64,000 nt of DNA, from contig CM064495.1 in NCBI GenBank assembly GCA_032716605.1, forward strand, positions 26,319,760 to 26,383,759, written 5' to 3'. How positions within the stretch are numbered: position 1 is the first letter of the stretch; each line of letters begins with the position of its first letter. This stretch comes from Paralithodes platypus. Its lineage: Eukaryota; Arthropoda; Malacostraca; Decapoda; Lithodidae. Positions 20,727 to 32,858 of the stretch are shown one piece after another. The translations under genes and the position numbers were made by a program. The notes below the pieces were generated by a model. That model saw only the letters and a program-made list of their open reading frames with translations. It was not told the DNA's origin and did not search any database.

Positions 20727-22720
20727 TTCTTACAGTAGATCCTCTGGAAAAAGGCAAACTAGGCCTGTGTATCCAGCTCAGTACCAGTACTTGCACTGCT
20801 GCGGTCGTTCACGGTGTTGGCGGCGGCGGTAGCAGACGCAACATATTTACTATTCTGTATTTTTGTTTTATAATCAAACTTCAAATCTTGTCTTCCCCAT
20901 GCTTTATCAAGATTACTCTCAAACTGTATTGATTCGGAATCGACTACATACTGGGGCAGTGCGTTCCACTCATTTACCACTCTATCACAAAATGAGTTCT
21001 TTGCCTTTTCAAGCCTATTTCTTTCTTTGTAAATTTTCTTAGAGTGTCCTCTTGTTCTTGTTCCCTCCCGCATCAAGAAGATACCTTCACACACATCCTC
21101 ATCGTACTTTCCTGACACTATCTTAAACGACTCTATCATATCCCCTCTCTTTCTCCTATATGCCAGTGTCGGAAGCCCCAGTGTCCTCAAACTCTGCTCA
21201 TAGCCCGCGTTCTTCAACGTTGGTACCAGCTTGCTAGCTCTCCTCTGCACTTTCTCCACTGCTTCTATATCCTTTACCATATATGGAGCCCACACCTGGT
21301 TCGCATATTCCAGGTGCGGCCTAACCAGCGCTGTATAGAGATTCCTGAAGATTTCTTCGTCAAGTGACACAAATGTCCTCCTTATCAGCCCCACAATTCT
21401 ATTGGCTTTGTTTATCTTTTCCGCTAAATGTTCTGAGAAATTTAACTTATTGTCTATCACTACTCCTATATCCTTTTCTGCATTCACTTCCTCCATCGCT
21501 TCATACATACTGTATCCTACCTTGTCTATCTTGCTTGTCCCAATCCGCATGTACTTGCATTTTTTTGGATGAAAAGGCATTAACCAATGCTCAGACCATC
21601 CCTTCATGCCCTCCACATCTCCTTGAAGCAAACCCACATCTTCCTTACTCCTCACTCTTCTATACAGCTTAGTGTCATCCGCATACAGGTATACCTCACT
21701 TCCATTAGTTATAACTTCAGGTAAGTCGTTGATAAATATAACGAACAGCAGTGGTCCCAACACAGATCCCTGAGGTACCCCACTTGTAATTTCCCTCCAC
21801 CCCGAGCCTATTCCATTCACCAGTACCGTCTGTTTCCGATCTTTCAGGAAGGCTTCTATCCATTTCACACATTTCTCCCCTATATTATAGCTTCTAACTT
21901 TCTCTATTAACCTTTTATGTGGGACCTTATCGAAGGCCTTCATAAAATCGCAATATACCACGTCTATTACATCACCATCTTCTAGAATTTGCATCCAATC
22001 ATCTACCACCTTAATTAGCTGTAGTACCGTCGACCTCCCCGGCAAGAATCCGAACTGTCTCCCACTGAAAAGTTGGTTTGACTTCATATGATCCATTATT
22101 CCTTCTCTAATTACCGTTTCCATTAGTTTACACACAACACTTGTCAAACTGACTGGTCTATAATTCCCTGGGTCATTTCTCTTTCCCTTCTTAAATATAG
22201 CTGTTATGTTCGCCTCTCTCCAGTCCATCGGGATTTGTCCTGTATTAAACGATACCTCAAATAACATTTTCAATGGGTCTACTAACATCTCACCTCCTTC
22301 CTTTATGATTCTTGGGTGTATCCCATCCGGTCCCGGTGACTTACTTCTGTTCATTTTTTCTATAGCCCTTCTTATTCTAGCATGGGAAACTCTATTATTT
22401 CTAGTGCCGGTGCTGTTTGATGGGAATAGTAGGCACTGCATTCGACTCCACTGTTAGTACCCCCCCAGAGTATTTCCCCAGCACCTCTGCTTTCTCCTTA
22501 TCAGTCTCCGCTCTACTCCCATCATTCAACCCCCCTACCAGCTCTGGGATCCCTACTCTTCTTGTTAACTTTTCCTGAATGTACTTCCAGAATATTTTTG
22601 GATTATCCTTCACATTTCTAGCAATCTCTCTCTCTCTCCCTCTCCTTCACCCCCCTCCTTGTTTCCCACCTTATTTTATTGTCTGCGTTCCAGATCCACT
22701 TCTTTAGCTTCTATATTAGA
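20727..22720 (-). mobile_element. CR1/L2-like LINE, 5'-truncated
   Basis: The longest coding copy of this family in the window. The 3' end is at the low coordinate with the TTTCTTACAG tail motif; the 5' end fades near 22700. Three shorter copies lie at 8787-9246, 55037-55421 and 60137-60665. Confidence 0.85.
20759..22613 (-). pseudogene. CR1/L2-like reverse transcriptase
   Basis: Main frame 20759-22441 (560 codons), preceded by an out-of-frame piece (to 22613: NPKIFWKYIQEKLTRR). RT motifs in order: SPGPDGIHPRIIKEGG, GNYRPVSLTSVVCKLMETVI, GFLPGRSTVLQL, VVYCDFMKAFDKVPHKRL, SGVPQGSVLGPLLFVIFIND, VYLYADDTKLY (catalytic YADD), HPKKCKYMRIG, DIGVVIDNKLNFSEHL. The C-terminal LVRPHLEYANQVWAP ... VQRRASKLVPTL is typical of CR1/L2/Rex1-type LINEs. 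Endonuclease absent (5' truncation). The catalytic core itself is uninterrupted, so this copy is fairly young, but one frameshift near 22440 and the truncation make it non-autonomous. Confidence 0.9.
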
Positions 22721-22761
22721 CCCCCTGTTCTTTTTTAACAACCTTACCTAACCTATCCTAG

Positions 22762-25700
22762 TTCTGAACTGAACTAAGGGTTCAGTTCTCTGCAATTCAT
22801 GTGGGAACTGGACCCACTTCACCTGCACAACACTTGCCTCCAAGAAACACTACACAAACACCTGGACCTGCTCCTCATGCCCCTCCCTCTCCCAGTCAAA
22901 TCCCTCGCCTAAAACCCGTCCACCTCTCCTCCCCAACCCACCTAACCTTCCCATATCATCCACTCCCCCCCTAAAACCGTCCACCTCTCCTCCCTAACCC
23001 ACCTAACCTTCCATACCATCCACATCCTCAACTCAACACACCACCCATCCTAATCCATTCCAACCCCCATCTCCTGCTCCCAATCCCCACCCCCACCTCA
23101 CCCATCCCAACCCCCAGCCCCTCCCTCACCCCCACCCCCACCCCATCCTCGTGCAGCAGCACCCAACGTACATCGTGCACATAACATTAACATTCTTCAA
23201 CTGAACATAGATGGCATCAACACAAAGAAACACGAACTCTCACACTTCATCAAACAACACAACATACACATTGCCATCTTACAAGAAACAAAACTCCGCA
23301 CAACACAAAAAACACCCACATTTCATAATTTCACCACCATCAGACAAGACCGGGCTGTCGGCGGGGCGGTGGACTCATCACCCTGGTACACAAAGAAATA
23401 TCATACATAGTAACCAGTGTACAAACCAAATCACTCCTCCCCCAAATGATAACACAACAGAAATACAGTCAATTAAAATACGCACTGGCAACAACTCCAA
23501 CATAACCATCATAAACACATACATCCCTCCCAAACATCCCCTACAGTACCAAATGAATACAGACCACACTTACAACACATCACAAACACCCCACACACCC
23601 CACACATCATCCTGGGTGGTGACTTCAACGCCAAGACGTCGGCCTGGTTTGTCGACAACCCCGACACAGACAGAGGGCTGGTACTACAAAACCAAACCGA
23701 TAACCTCATCCTTAACGACATCCATCAACATACCCATATTCCTCACCAAGCCCTCTATAACCCATCATCTCCAGACATCACCTTTTGCTCCCCAGAACTC
23801 GCCCCCAACATCCTGGAGGGTGGTCAGAACCTTAGGCTCTGACCACCTCCCGATCATTATCACCACCAAAACCAGACTCACCCCAGCTAGCCACAAACAC
23901 ACATACACCAATTATAAAAGAGCTAACTGGGAAGCATTCACAAATGAGACAGAACAACACTTCACAACTCTAAACAGTACACCCATCACTAACATCAACA
24001 ATGCTGTACACATACTCAATAAAACTATCCAAAACGCTGACAAGAAACACATTCCAAGAGGTAACAGAAAAAGACACAACCCCAACTTCACACCAGAAAT
24101 TCAAAACCTCATCAGACAACGCGACATACTGAAACACTCCCCAGCACCCCCACACAAGACATCACACAACAAATTCAAGCACTCAACACCCAAACTAACA
24201 ACAAAATACAAGAACAACAAAAACTAAATTGGAATAACTTCCTACAAACACTTGATCACAAAACAAACCCCAAAAAACTATACAAAACACTAAACAGCAT
24301 CACACTTTCCAACAGCAACACAACACAATCACATGCTGCAATCACAACAACAGACTCTACTCCTTCATGTAAACAACAAGCAAACACTCTCATCAATCAC
24401 TTTTCACATGTCAGCCACCTAAAACCTCACAAAGACGACCGACGTGTCATCCGACGTAAGAAACAATTCCCCACAGACCCTGACTATACACCCTTCACCA
24501 ATCACCAGACAAAGCATATCATCAACAATCTCACCACTCACCCGCCTGTGGCCTAGACAACATAAGCAACATACACCTCAGACACCTGGGACCACAAGGC
24601 ATACAAGCACTCACTAACATATCAACTACAGCTATTCACACAACACAATACCAGACATTTGGAAGCATGGTATCATCATCACTTTCCCCAAACCCAACAA
24701 AGACCCCACGCTACCCTCCTCGCACCGCCCCATCACACTCCTTTGCTCCCCCTCCAAAGTCATGGAACGCCTAGTATTACAACTAATTACACCTGACCTA
24801 CCCCTAGCTCCAACACAACATGGCTTTAGGCCACTGCACTCCACAAACACTCTTCTCACAGACCTTACACAAAGAGCTTTCGACGGCATCAATTCAGCTA
24901 GACCACCACACAGATCACTATTAGCCACACTCGACATTAGTAAAGCCTTCGATGCCATCCCCGCCACAACCTAACAAACAAAATCTACAACACAAACATG
25001 CACAACAACACAAAACGGTGGCTGGCCAACTTCCTAGCAGGCAGATGTGCACACGTATCTTTTGCCGGTCAGTCATCTAAAATCAGAAACTTTCCAAACG
25101 GAGTCCCACAAGGATCCGTCCTATCGCCCGCACTCTTCAATCTGTACATGCACGATATAACTACACCCAATACGCCCCAAATAAACTTAGCCTCCTATGC
25201 AGATGACATAACACTCACATGCACACACCATGACCCAAAAAGAGCAACAGATCTCCTTCAACCCTATCTCAACACACTACATGGCTGGTGCACTACAAAC
25301 AGACTTAATCTAGCCCCAGCCAAATCCACCGCAACCCTGCTCACAAGTTGGACAGGAGAACACGAATACATCCCTCAACTCACCATAAACAACACACCCC
25401 TAACACATACACACACACCCAAAATCCTAGGAGTAACATATGATACTCATATGACATTCAAACAGCACACCACAAACATTAAAAAGAAACTGACACCCAG
25501 ACTTAACGCCCTCAGGTCACTTGCTCACACAAAATTTGGACACAACAAAGAAACTACCACCACAGTATATAAACAATACATAAGATCAGTGATGGAATAC
25601 GCAAGCCCAGCCTGGGCTTCTAACCTAGCTGAAACACATCATAAGACCTTACAGACTATTCAAAACAAAGCCCTGAAGATCATTACAGGCTGCACAGCTA

Positions 25701-26327
25701 CTGCACCCACAGATCACCTACATCAAGAAACCAAAATCCTCAAAGTCAAAGACCATCTGGACATGAGAGGCACTCAATTCCTGGCAGCAGCCTCCACGAA
25801 CCAAGACCACCCACTAAACTACATGGCAACACACCACAGACACCAAGAAATATCAAAACAACACCCAGCACACGGTATCACAAATATTGTCCTCTCTCCC
25901 TCCCTGCCCACCCCGGACCAACATCCAGAAGCACATCCATACTCATATCTCTCACCGATCCATCCACTCACTCACAGACAACACACAGCTGCATGCACGA
26001 CCTCCCGAAATCCATCCTTCCGAATCCTCCCTTCCTCGCGAGGACAGAGTCCACCTGGCCAGGCTGAGATGCGGACACCATCCAGCTCTCCTGAGCTATC
26101 AGAAGAGACTGGATGACTCCGTTGTCGGCGCCTGCCTGGGATGTAACACAGCACCCCATACCATTAAACACATCATAGAAGACTGCATTTCACACAACCA
26201 CTTACGCCAACAACACAATCTACACTCAATGAGAGCTCTGTGGGAAAGCCCGATCGTGGCCATGGCCTTTCTCAGGGACTCGGGGCTGTTCGGCCAGGCA
26301 GCTTAGGGAACAACAACAACAACAACA
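22762..26327 (+). mobile_element. AAC-tailed Jockey-superfamily LINE, apparently end to end
   Basis: The 11-bp duplication ACCTATCCTAG lies at 22751-22761 and 26328-26338, giving an insertion of 3,566 bp that ends in TTAGGGAACAAC and an (AAC)n tail. Removing it restores the repeat ACAACCTTACCTAACC ... TATTAGGTGGGGG, found uninterrupted at 31196-31235 and 34980-35020. Its last ~75 bp are shared with the SINE family. 5'-truncated sisters: 12389-12528 and 58490-59646. Confidence 0.88.
22791..26305 (+). pseudogene. Jockey-type LINE polyprotein: zinc finger, endonuclease, RT
   Basis: At 22791-22880 a Cys/His motif, CNSCGNWTHFTC then WTCSSC, resembles half of a PHD-type finger. A proline-rich stretch follows. 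The endonuclease begins NILQLNIDGINTKKHELSHF with AILQETKL, VGGGGLITLVHKEI and, after a frameshift, LGSDHLPIIITTK (catalytic His). The RT has TQHGFRPLHSTNTLL, LATLDISKAFDAIP, a stop/frameshift, then NGVPQGSVLSPALFNLYMHD, LASYADDITLTCTHH (YADD) and KILGVTYDTHMTFKQH. The C-terminus carries CLGCNTAPHTIKHIIEDC, a Cys2-His-Cys finger usual in this superfamily, and ends SGLFGQAA. At least five frameshifts or stops. Codon use is strongly A/C-rich, unlike its neighbours. Confidence 0.85.
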
Positions 26328-26338
26328 ACCTATCCTAG

Positions 26339-26719
26339 TATTATAGGTGGGGGCTGCCGCCCCCACACCCCCGCTTTGACTTAGATTTGTGGTGTATTTG
26401 TCTGTGAAGTGGATATTTTTCAATTTGCTGATAACGAAAATCCTCCATGCGGACTATATGGAGAAAAATATGACGAATCTATTGGTGCCTATTTTCCCTA
26501 ATAAATTGTTTCTCATAACGTCGCACTAGTGTCCTTGAATATTATCAAGATTTCTATTATAACATTTGTTCATGGAAATTAGGGAAAATATCAAGGAAAC
26601 TGGCCAACTTTTATTTTGTGATTGTTTTTTTGGGGTTTTAGCTAGTTTTCATCATTATACAGTGGTTGTAATTAATTAGAATCTCCGGAAAAAAACGTTT
26701 TCCCCATTATCCAACAATC
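26339..26719. other. Host repeat flanking piggyBac A copy 2 (left side)
   Basis: Starts with the TATTATAGGTGGGGGCTGCC / GCCCCCACACCCCCGCT motif, continues TCAAGGAAACTGGCCAAC, and ends TTTTCCCCATTATCCAACAA immediately before TTAA. The same order is seen at 34761-34890, uninterrupted. No gene. Confidence 0.65.
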
Positions 26720-26916
26720 TTAACCCCTCCAACCCGGAAGGGCTCTTGAACGCCCATAACAACCTCGGCCCGCGCAACCCGGAAGGGCTCTTGAACGCCC
26801 ATTGCTTGCGTGCGTGCTTTCGAATGCCGCGCGTACATTTTCGGTATCGTGGGACGGTAGGTGGCGCCACCAGGCGTAAACTACGCCACAGCAACAGTAT
26901 CTACCCCGACGCCATC

Positions 26917-29776
26917 ATGGACAGCACGCCAAATAGTGATTCCGCTGTGTCCGATACCGTGCTTCCTACGACGCCCTTGCTAGTTCGTCGCGCCTTACCC
27001 CGACGCCATCGCCTAAATGTGTATCTCCCGGAGGTATTGAGACGACATTGAGACTTTATGAGCGAGCTGATGCCAAGCATAATGTTGATGATGAAGTCAG
27101 TGACAACTCCAGTAATTATAAGTCGAGTGATTATGGCCATGAGAGTGAGAAAGAAGAGCAATTCCTGGGATTTGCGAGAGAACATGACAGTGATGAGAGT
27201 GATGAAGGTGATGTACCAGTTGTTGAGGAAGCTGGTTTACCTAAAGACAGTGAACTTGAGAGAGTGAGTGAGTGGGAGAGTTCAAGGTCACTCACCAAAT
27301 TTCGCATAAGTGACACGACGCCAAGCCCTTTCCCAGGTAAATCGCCTTTCAAGCTACATTTGTATAAGCAGAAAATACTTGAGAAGGCGGCCGCGGCAGC
27401 TAGGGAACAAGCAAAACTACTTGGTGAGGATGAGGCTGTGAGTGACGGTCAGCGTGGTGACCCTTCTCGTCCGCCATTGTCTCCCTTATCTACCCACTCC
27501 ACCCAAGATGACCCGGATGCCCCGCATTCTTCCCCACCACCCCCACCATTGCCAAGGGTTGAGGACCCCACACTTTCGGCCTATTTGCCTCCTAGGTCCC
27601 CCGACAGGAGACATACTGCTGCCGAAAAGGGGAAAGGTAGGAAATATACCAAAAAAATTAAGAAAAGTAAGAGAGTTTTGTTCGAGGCTCCCGCAGCGTC
27701 CACCCCGGCCGGCCCCAGCCATACGTCCCCGCAACTTTCCCCACCTCTCCCGCCTTCAACATGTCTTCCTGAAGAAGTCTTTGAGCTCGCATCACCAATA
27801 CCTGGGCCTAGTGACAGTGAAACATTGCTTTCTGTCACTCGTCGCAGGCCAAGGAGCCCAGGACCTCGGGGGGACACAGCCTCACCTGCCACTCCTTCCC
27901 CACCTCACCCACCCGCACGCCGCCCATGCATCACTGGTTCCCCGCCAGATTATGTGGGGGCCACTGATGATGAAGGGCACCTCTCTGAAGACTCTGGCCA
28001 TGATTACATAGGTCCACCGTCAGGGCAAGATGACCACTCTGACGATGACTATATGGACATCGACGACCCTCGACCCATCCGCTTGGCCCGGCGTCGTGCT
28101 GCCCACCGCCCTGGCCGCCGCCCTCGCCGCCCTAGGGCGCGCGCCTCCCGAGTTGGCCGTGGGCGTGCTGGGCCACCAGCTGGAGCTCCTCGTCAGCGTA
28201 GACAAGACCCATTCTACGTTTTTCAGTGGCAAGACGTAGTTGATGAGGATGGATACAACCCTGATGTGCCAGCTTTTGATGAGGTACTGGAGGGTTCAGG
28301 CGTTACCCCCAATTTTCCTGCAGGCCCCAATGCTCCACCACACGAACTATTTGAGGCCTTCTTTGATGAGGAGGTGGTAGGCTATGTTGTCAAAGAGACA
28401 AATAAGCAGCACCAATTCCAGGTCCACTTTTTGGGAAAGGTGACCAAGGGCCACATGAGGCAGTGGACCCCAGTGACTCATAAAGAGTTCATGGTGTTCC
28501 TGGCACTCACCATGCTAATGCCTCATGTCAAGAAGCATAGGTTGCCTGACTATTGGATCACCAATGATCTGATATCCACCCCTGCCTTCGGGAAATATAT
28601 GTCTCGCGACCGGTACCTTGATATCCTCGCAGCGCTCCATCTTGTCACCAACCTTGACGTCCACCTCCCAGACAAGCTGTGGAAGATTAGGACGTTGTAC
28701 GAGATGATGCGAGAACGCTTCACCTCCTACTTCAAGCCCTTCCGCAAGGTCGTCATTGACGAGTCTCTTGTGCTGTTCCGGGGAAAACTCAGCTTCCGGC
28801 AGTACATCCCTCAAAAAGACATCGCTTTGGCATAAAATTCTTTGTGCTGTGCGACTGCCAAACTGGCTATGTCCTGGACTTCCTGGTCTACAGCGGGAAG
28901 GAAGGGGACTTGCTTGTGGACCCCCTCATTGGCTTTGGCGGAGCAGTGGTGCAAGCCATGATGGACCGCTACTTTCACAAGAATCACGTCCTCTACACGG
29001 ACAATTATTACACGTCCCCCACTCTCTCACAGTACCTGCATGAGCGCAAGACGGGGACTGTAGGCACAGTACGAGGGAAAAGGACGGGCATGCCACCTTT
29101 CCCTCCAAAGACCAAAAAAGGTGATGTGTTCAAGAAGAAGTCGGGGCCCATTCTGGCTATCCACTGGCATGACCAGCGGAAGGTCAACCTCCTGACCACC
29201 ATCCACAAGGGGGAAATGGTGGAGACTGGCAAGGTGGATCGCCGCACCCAGGCCAGGGTGACCAAGCCCGATGCTGTCCTGGACTACAACATCAACATGA
29301 GGCTGGTGGACAAGTCCGACATGCAGATAGGCTTCATTGACTGCCTGCGTACCTCGTGCAGATGGTACAAAAAGTTCTTTCTGCATATGGTGGACATGTC
29401 AGTTCTGAATGCCTACAACATATACAAGCTTCGGAATGTGAACACACCCATGAAGTTCAATAGCCTGCGGAGGTTCCAAAAGCAGGTGTTGACGGAGCTC
29501 CTGGAGAAGTATGCTACGCCACAGAGGGCAGTGGCACATCCTGGGCCCGCCGTTATTGACCGCTTGCAGTGTGCTCAATACTTGATTAGGCACAGGCTTG
29601 GTTCCCTGCCTCAGAATGAATCAGGAAGAACACAGCAGAAGCGGTGCCATGTCTGCTACAACAGCAGGGTGAAGCCGAGGTCAGGTAAAAAGTCAACCAT
29701 GGAGTGTGTGGAGTGCAAGGTGGCACTCTGTGCTTTAGAGTGCTTCTTTGATTACCACTCCAAGCTGGAGTTCTAA
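26917..29776 (+). pseudogene. piggyBac A transposase, copy 2 (two frameshifts)
   Basis: Start chosen at ATG 26917 (MDSTPNSDSAVSDTV), since copy 3 reads from the same ATG straight into the body. A 1-bp loss near 27020 shifts the frame, and another 1-bp loss near 28809 (CATCCCTCAAA against CATCCCCTCAAA in copy 3) does so again. The 27048-28835 and 28844-29776 frames cover nearly the whole protein. Domains: an acidic N-terminus (DSDESDEGD), a Pro/Ser-rich disordered stretch, an Arg-rich patch near RRPRRPRARAS, the DDE_Tnp_1_7 core with Asp codons at 28758, 29000 and 29309, RWYKK, and a C-terminal Cys finger (KRCHVC, MECVECKVALCALEC). All catalytic residues are kept, and the TGG lost in copies 1 and 3 is intact. 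A young, just-disabled copy. Confidence 0.92.
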
Positions 29777-30051
29777 TAATCATACTGAAATTGCCAAATA
29801 AAATGGACAATATGTACACTATAATTATATATAGGCAAAAAGTGGAAGAAAACCAATGTATTGTAATACAAAAAGTCATGTATTATGAGAACATTGATAC
29901 AAATACAATTACACCATAATAATATGTGAAAGTGACACATATGTATATACCAAGTGACATTCATATGATTAGAACCTATAGAAATATATAAATCTGTGAA
30001 AAAAAGACACAATAAATTGTATATAAAACGTTTACAAATCATATAACTAAG

Positions 30052-30715
30052 TGAAAGTGACACAAGACCTAATATTTGATGGCCAAAGTATAATAATACC
30101 TGTGATAACGAATAATCAGTGCCTAATACAACAATAACCTACCTCAATTACTAATAAAATGTACGGTATCGAGTGAAAATGAGCATTATCAGTGACAGTG
30201 ACACTCTCTAAAGCATATTTGTCAACGTGAAAGTGACACAAGACCTAATATTTGATGGCCAAAGTATAATAAACACCTGTGATAACGAATAATCAGTGCC
30301 TAATACAACAATAACCTACCTCAATTACTAATAAAATGTACGGTATCGAGTGAAAATGAGCATTATCAGTAACAGTGACACTCTCTAAAGCATATTTGTC
30401 AAAGTGAAAGTGACACAAGACCTAATATATGATGGCCAAAGTATAATAAACACCTGTGATAATAATAAAATGTACGGTATCGAGTGAAAATGAGCATTAT
30501 CAGTGACAGTGACACTCTCTAAAGCATATTTGTCAAAGTGAAAGTGACACAAGACCTAATATATGATGGCCAAAGTATAATAAACACCTGTGATAACGAA
30601 TAATCAGTGCCTAATACAACAATAAGCTACCTCAATTACTAATAAAATGTACGGTATCGAGTGAAAATTAGCAATATCAGTGACAGTGATACCCTAATAA
30701 ACATATTTTATATAA
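30052..30715 (+). repeat. 177-bp tandem repeat in piggyBac A tail (4 units)
   Basis: Units start at 30052, 30228, 30405 and 30539 (spacing 176, 177, 134). The third unit lacks about 43 bp. One more unit than copy 1. Confidence 0.85.
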
Positions 30716-31104
30716 TTGGCCTCAAAATAACTAGTAAATATCAAATAAACATCACTTCTCAATATCAAACACTAAAATAGTATAAGGGTGATAAATACTT
30801 TGGTGCGACGAGCGGCTATGTGTATTGTAGCCATGGCCGGGGCGACTCGTCCGAACGCGGGAAGAATTTGCCGCCGAAAAGCACTCGTCTTCCCGCGCTC
30901 ACCATTATGCAACCAGAGGGGCTAGAGACCTCTACTCAATGCCATTCGACAGAGGAAGGTTTGTGGAACATTATTCTTTTTTATTCACAACATTACATGA
31001 CATATTCATTGACTTACAGAGTAGTTAACATAGGCCAAAGATCGTCAAAACACCCGGTACCGGAGCACAGTCGCAAGCTATAGCCCCCGGGGCTGGAGGG
31101 TTAA

Positions 31105-31514
31105 GATACGGCCCCCGATAGTGGTTAGGGCTATGAAGTACAGGGAAATTGAGGGGTAAAAGACGAAAATAAGGAGTAATATTAGTGTAACCTAACAACC
31201 TTACCTAACCTAACCTAGTATATTAGGTGGGGGCTGCCGCCCTCACACCCCCGCTGGTTGGTATTAATTAATAAAAGATTGACGGTCGCCAAAAGAGGTA
31301 ATATAAGAGTGAGAGAACTCTATTTCTTATTGATAATTTGGCAACCTCTGCGTCATATGAGTCTGAAGGGGTTAAGGCTAAGAGTTAATCAACATGGCTA
31401 AATTGCAGATAATGTTTCAACATCACTTTTTCTTTGATATAATTCATGCCCTCTGCACCTATATGGGTTATTATTGACGAGGTAAGTGAAGGAAATAAGT
31501 CTGTATTGAGGATA
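31105..31514. other. Host repeat flanking piggyBac A copy 2 (right side)
   Basis: GATACGGCCCCCGATAGTGG ... AGGGAAATTGAGGGGTAAAA, then CCTAACCT repeats and GGTGGGGGCTGCCGCC, matching 34891-35040. No gene. Confidence 0.65.
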
Positions 31515-32858
31515 CGTAAAGTGGGGTAACTTCGTACTGCGGTGATAAATTCGGACATCGGCGATAATAAGTAATTAGACATTGTCATTATATAATGGAA
31601 ACGCTTTTTATTGTTTTTTTTGTGGGGTCCGTTTAGAGAAATGGCTAAGGAAGAGCATGTAAAAGTCCTAGGGAACTGACATGAGTATAATTATGTACAC
31701 GAAAAAAATATTATACCTGTATATGTGGCGAAAATATGTACATTTTTCGCTACCCTGCCAAACTTCTATCACCCTGAAGAAATTTGTTTGTATGAATGAT
31801 GTTGTGACTGATATAATTTTGTAGTAACATTACCAGAGACAACATCCACCAAAGGAAATTTGTTACACTTGTATAACGCTCTAGCTAGAACACTATCATT
31901 TAACCGATTGTGTTTAAAAAAAAAAACATGGTAACTTCGGACATGGAACAAAACAATCGTTTGTTATTATTTGCCCTATGAAAATCATTCATAATACTTG
32001 TACATCATTAACATGGTGGTAAAAGATCAAATAATCATTCTCTGAGTCCAAAAACCCATAAAAATATGATACTATGCTAACCGATTTATGTATTTCGGAT
32101 AATTCTGGATATATAATATATATAAATTAGGAGAGGCATATATCTTGTCCAAATTTTTTTTTATCTGCCGAAAGAAACACCAACAAATACGTTATACCGG
32201 TACCTATAAAAACGCTCAAATTCATAAAAGTGTATATGCAGTGATATATTATACATACCTATATATTTTCACTAGGCCTAGTTAATTTTTGAGTTATTGA
32301 TTTGACAGCATTGGTTATTTTTCCTGCTCAATATTTTCTAGGAGTGAGCTCGATGCCTAACGAGAACGGATCCAAACAGAATATATGTTAAACATCGTAT
32401 ATAACCCCCTCCTATACTGATTATACAGGCCTAAAAGTATTGACTCTGCATTTTCCACTATAACATCGGACAGGAATAAGCAGCAATAATAAAATATTCA
32501 TATAAAATAGTAGGAGCCGAAAAATGAATGAAATAAGGCCACGAACGTAGGTCCGAAGTTCTCCTCCGTTTGTCCGAAGTTATCTCAGCTTTCTTGGCAA
32601 CCATTTTCCATAAGAAACACCGTATGTCCGAAGTTATCCATACATGTCCGAAGTTATCAACTTTTCAAGCAAACTTCGGACATCATTTAGGATAAGGATA
32701 GCTCTCTTCTTATGGGGGATAATTTTAGGAGGCTTCCTGGATTACGGCGCACTATCACCATACATCACTTGACCTAGTTAAATCTCTATAATGTGTTTAC
32801 ACTCAGGAGAAATTGTTAAAAGACATCGAAAAATGTCCGAAGTTACCCCAGTTTACGG
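31515..32858. mobile_element. TA-flanked inverted-repeat element with CCGAAGTTA motifs, 1.34 kb
   Basis: TA at 31513-31514 and 32859-32860. The left end CGTAAAGTGGGGTAACTTCG matches the reversed right end CCGTAAACTGGGGTAACTTCG. Internally TGTCCGAAGTTA or its complement recurs at least seven times (near 31550, 31930, 32570, 32629, 32645, 32685). Size, TA target and ends suggest a mariner-type non-autonomous element. No transposase frame is seen. Confidence 0.7.

Larger units (their letters stand above)
26720..31104 (+). mobile_element. piggyBac family A, copy 2 (complete, 4.4 kb)
   Basis: TTAA at 26720-26723 and 31101-31104. Inner ends: CCCCTCCAACCCGG on the left; CCCTCCAGCCCCGG when the right end is reversed. 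The left end has two direct copies of CCGGAAGGGCTCTTGAACGC 44 bp apart. The right tail has four 177-bp-type units. Flanks join to the sequence found unoccupied at 34861-34960 (ATTATCCAACAATCTTAAGA). The only copy in this window with both ends. Confidence 0.95.

Noticed and set aside
27048..29776. Domesticated piggyBac (PGBD-type) host gene
   Set aside because: It has intact TTAA ends, terminal repeats and frameshifts, and no introns or extra host domain.
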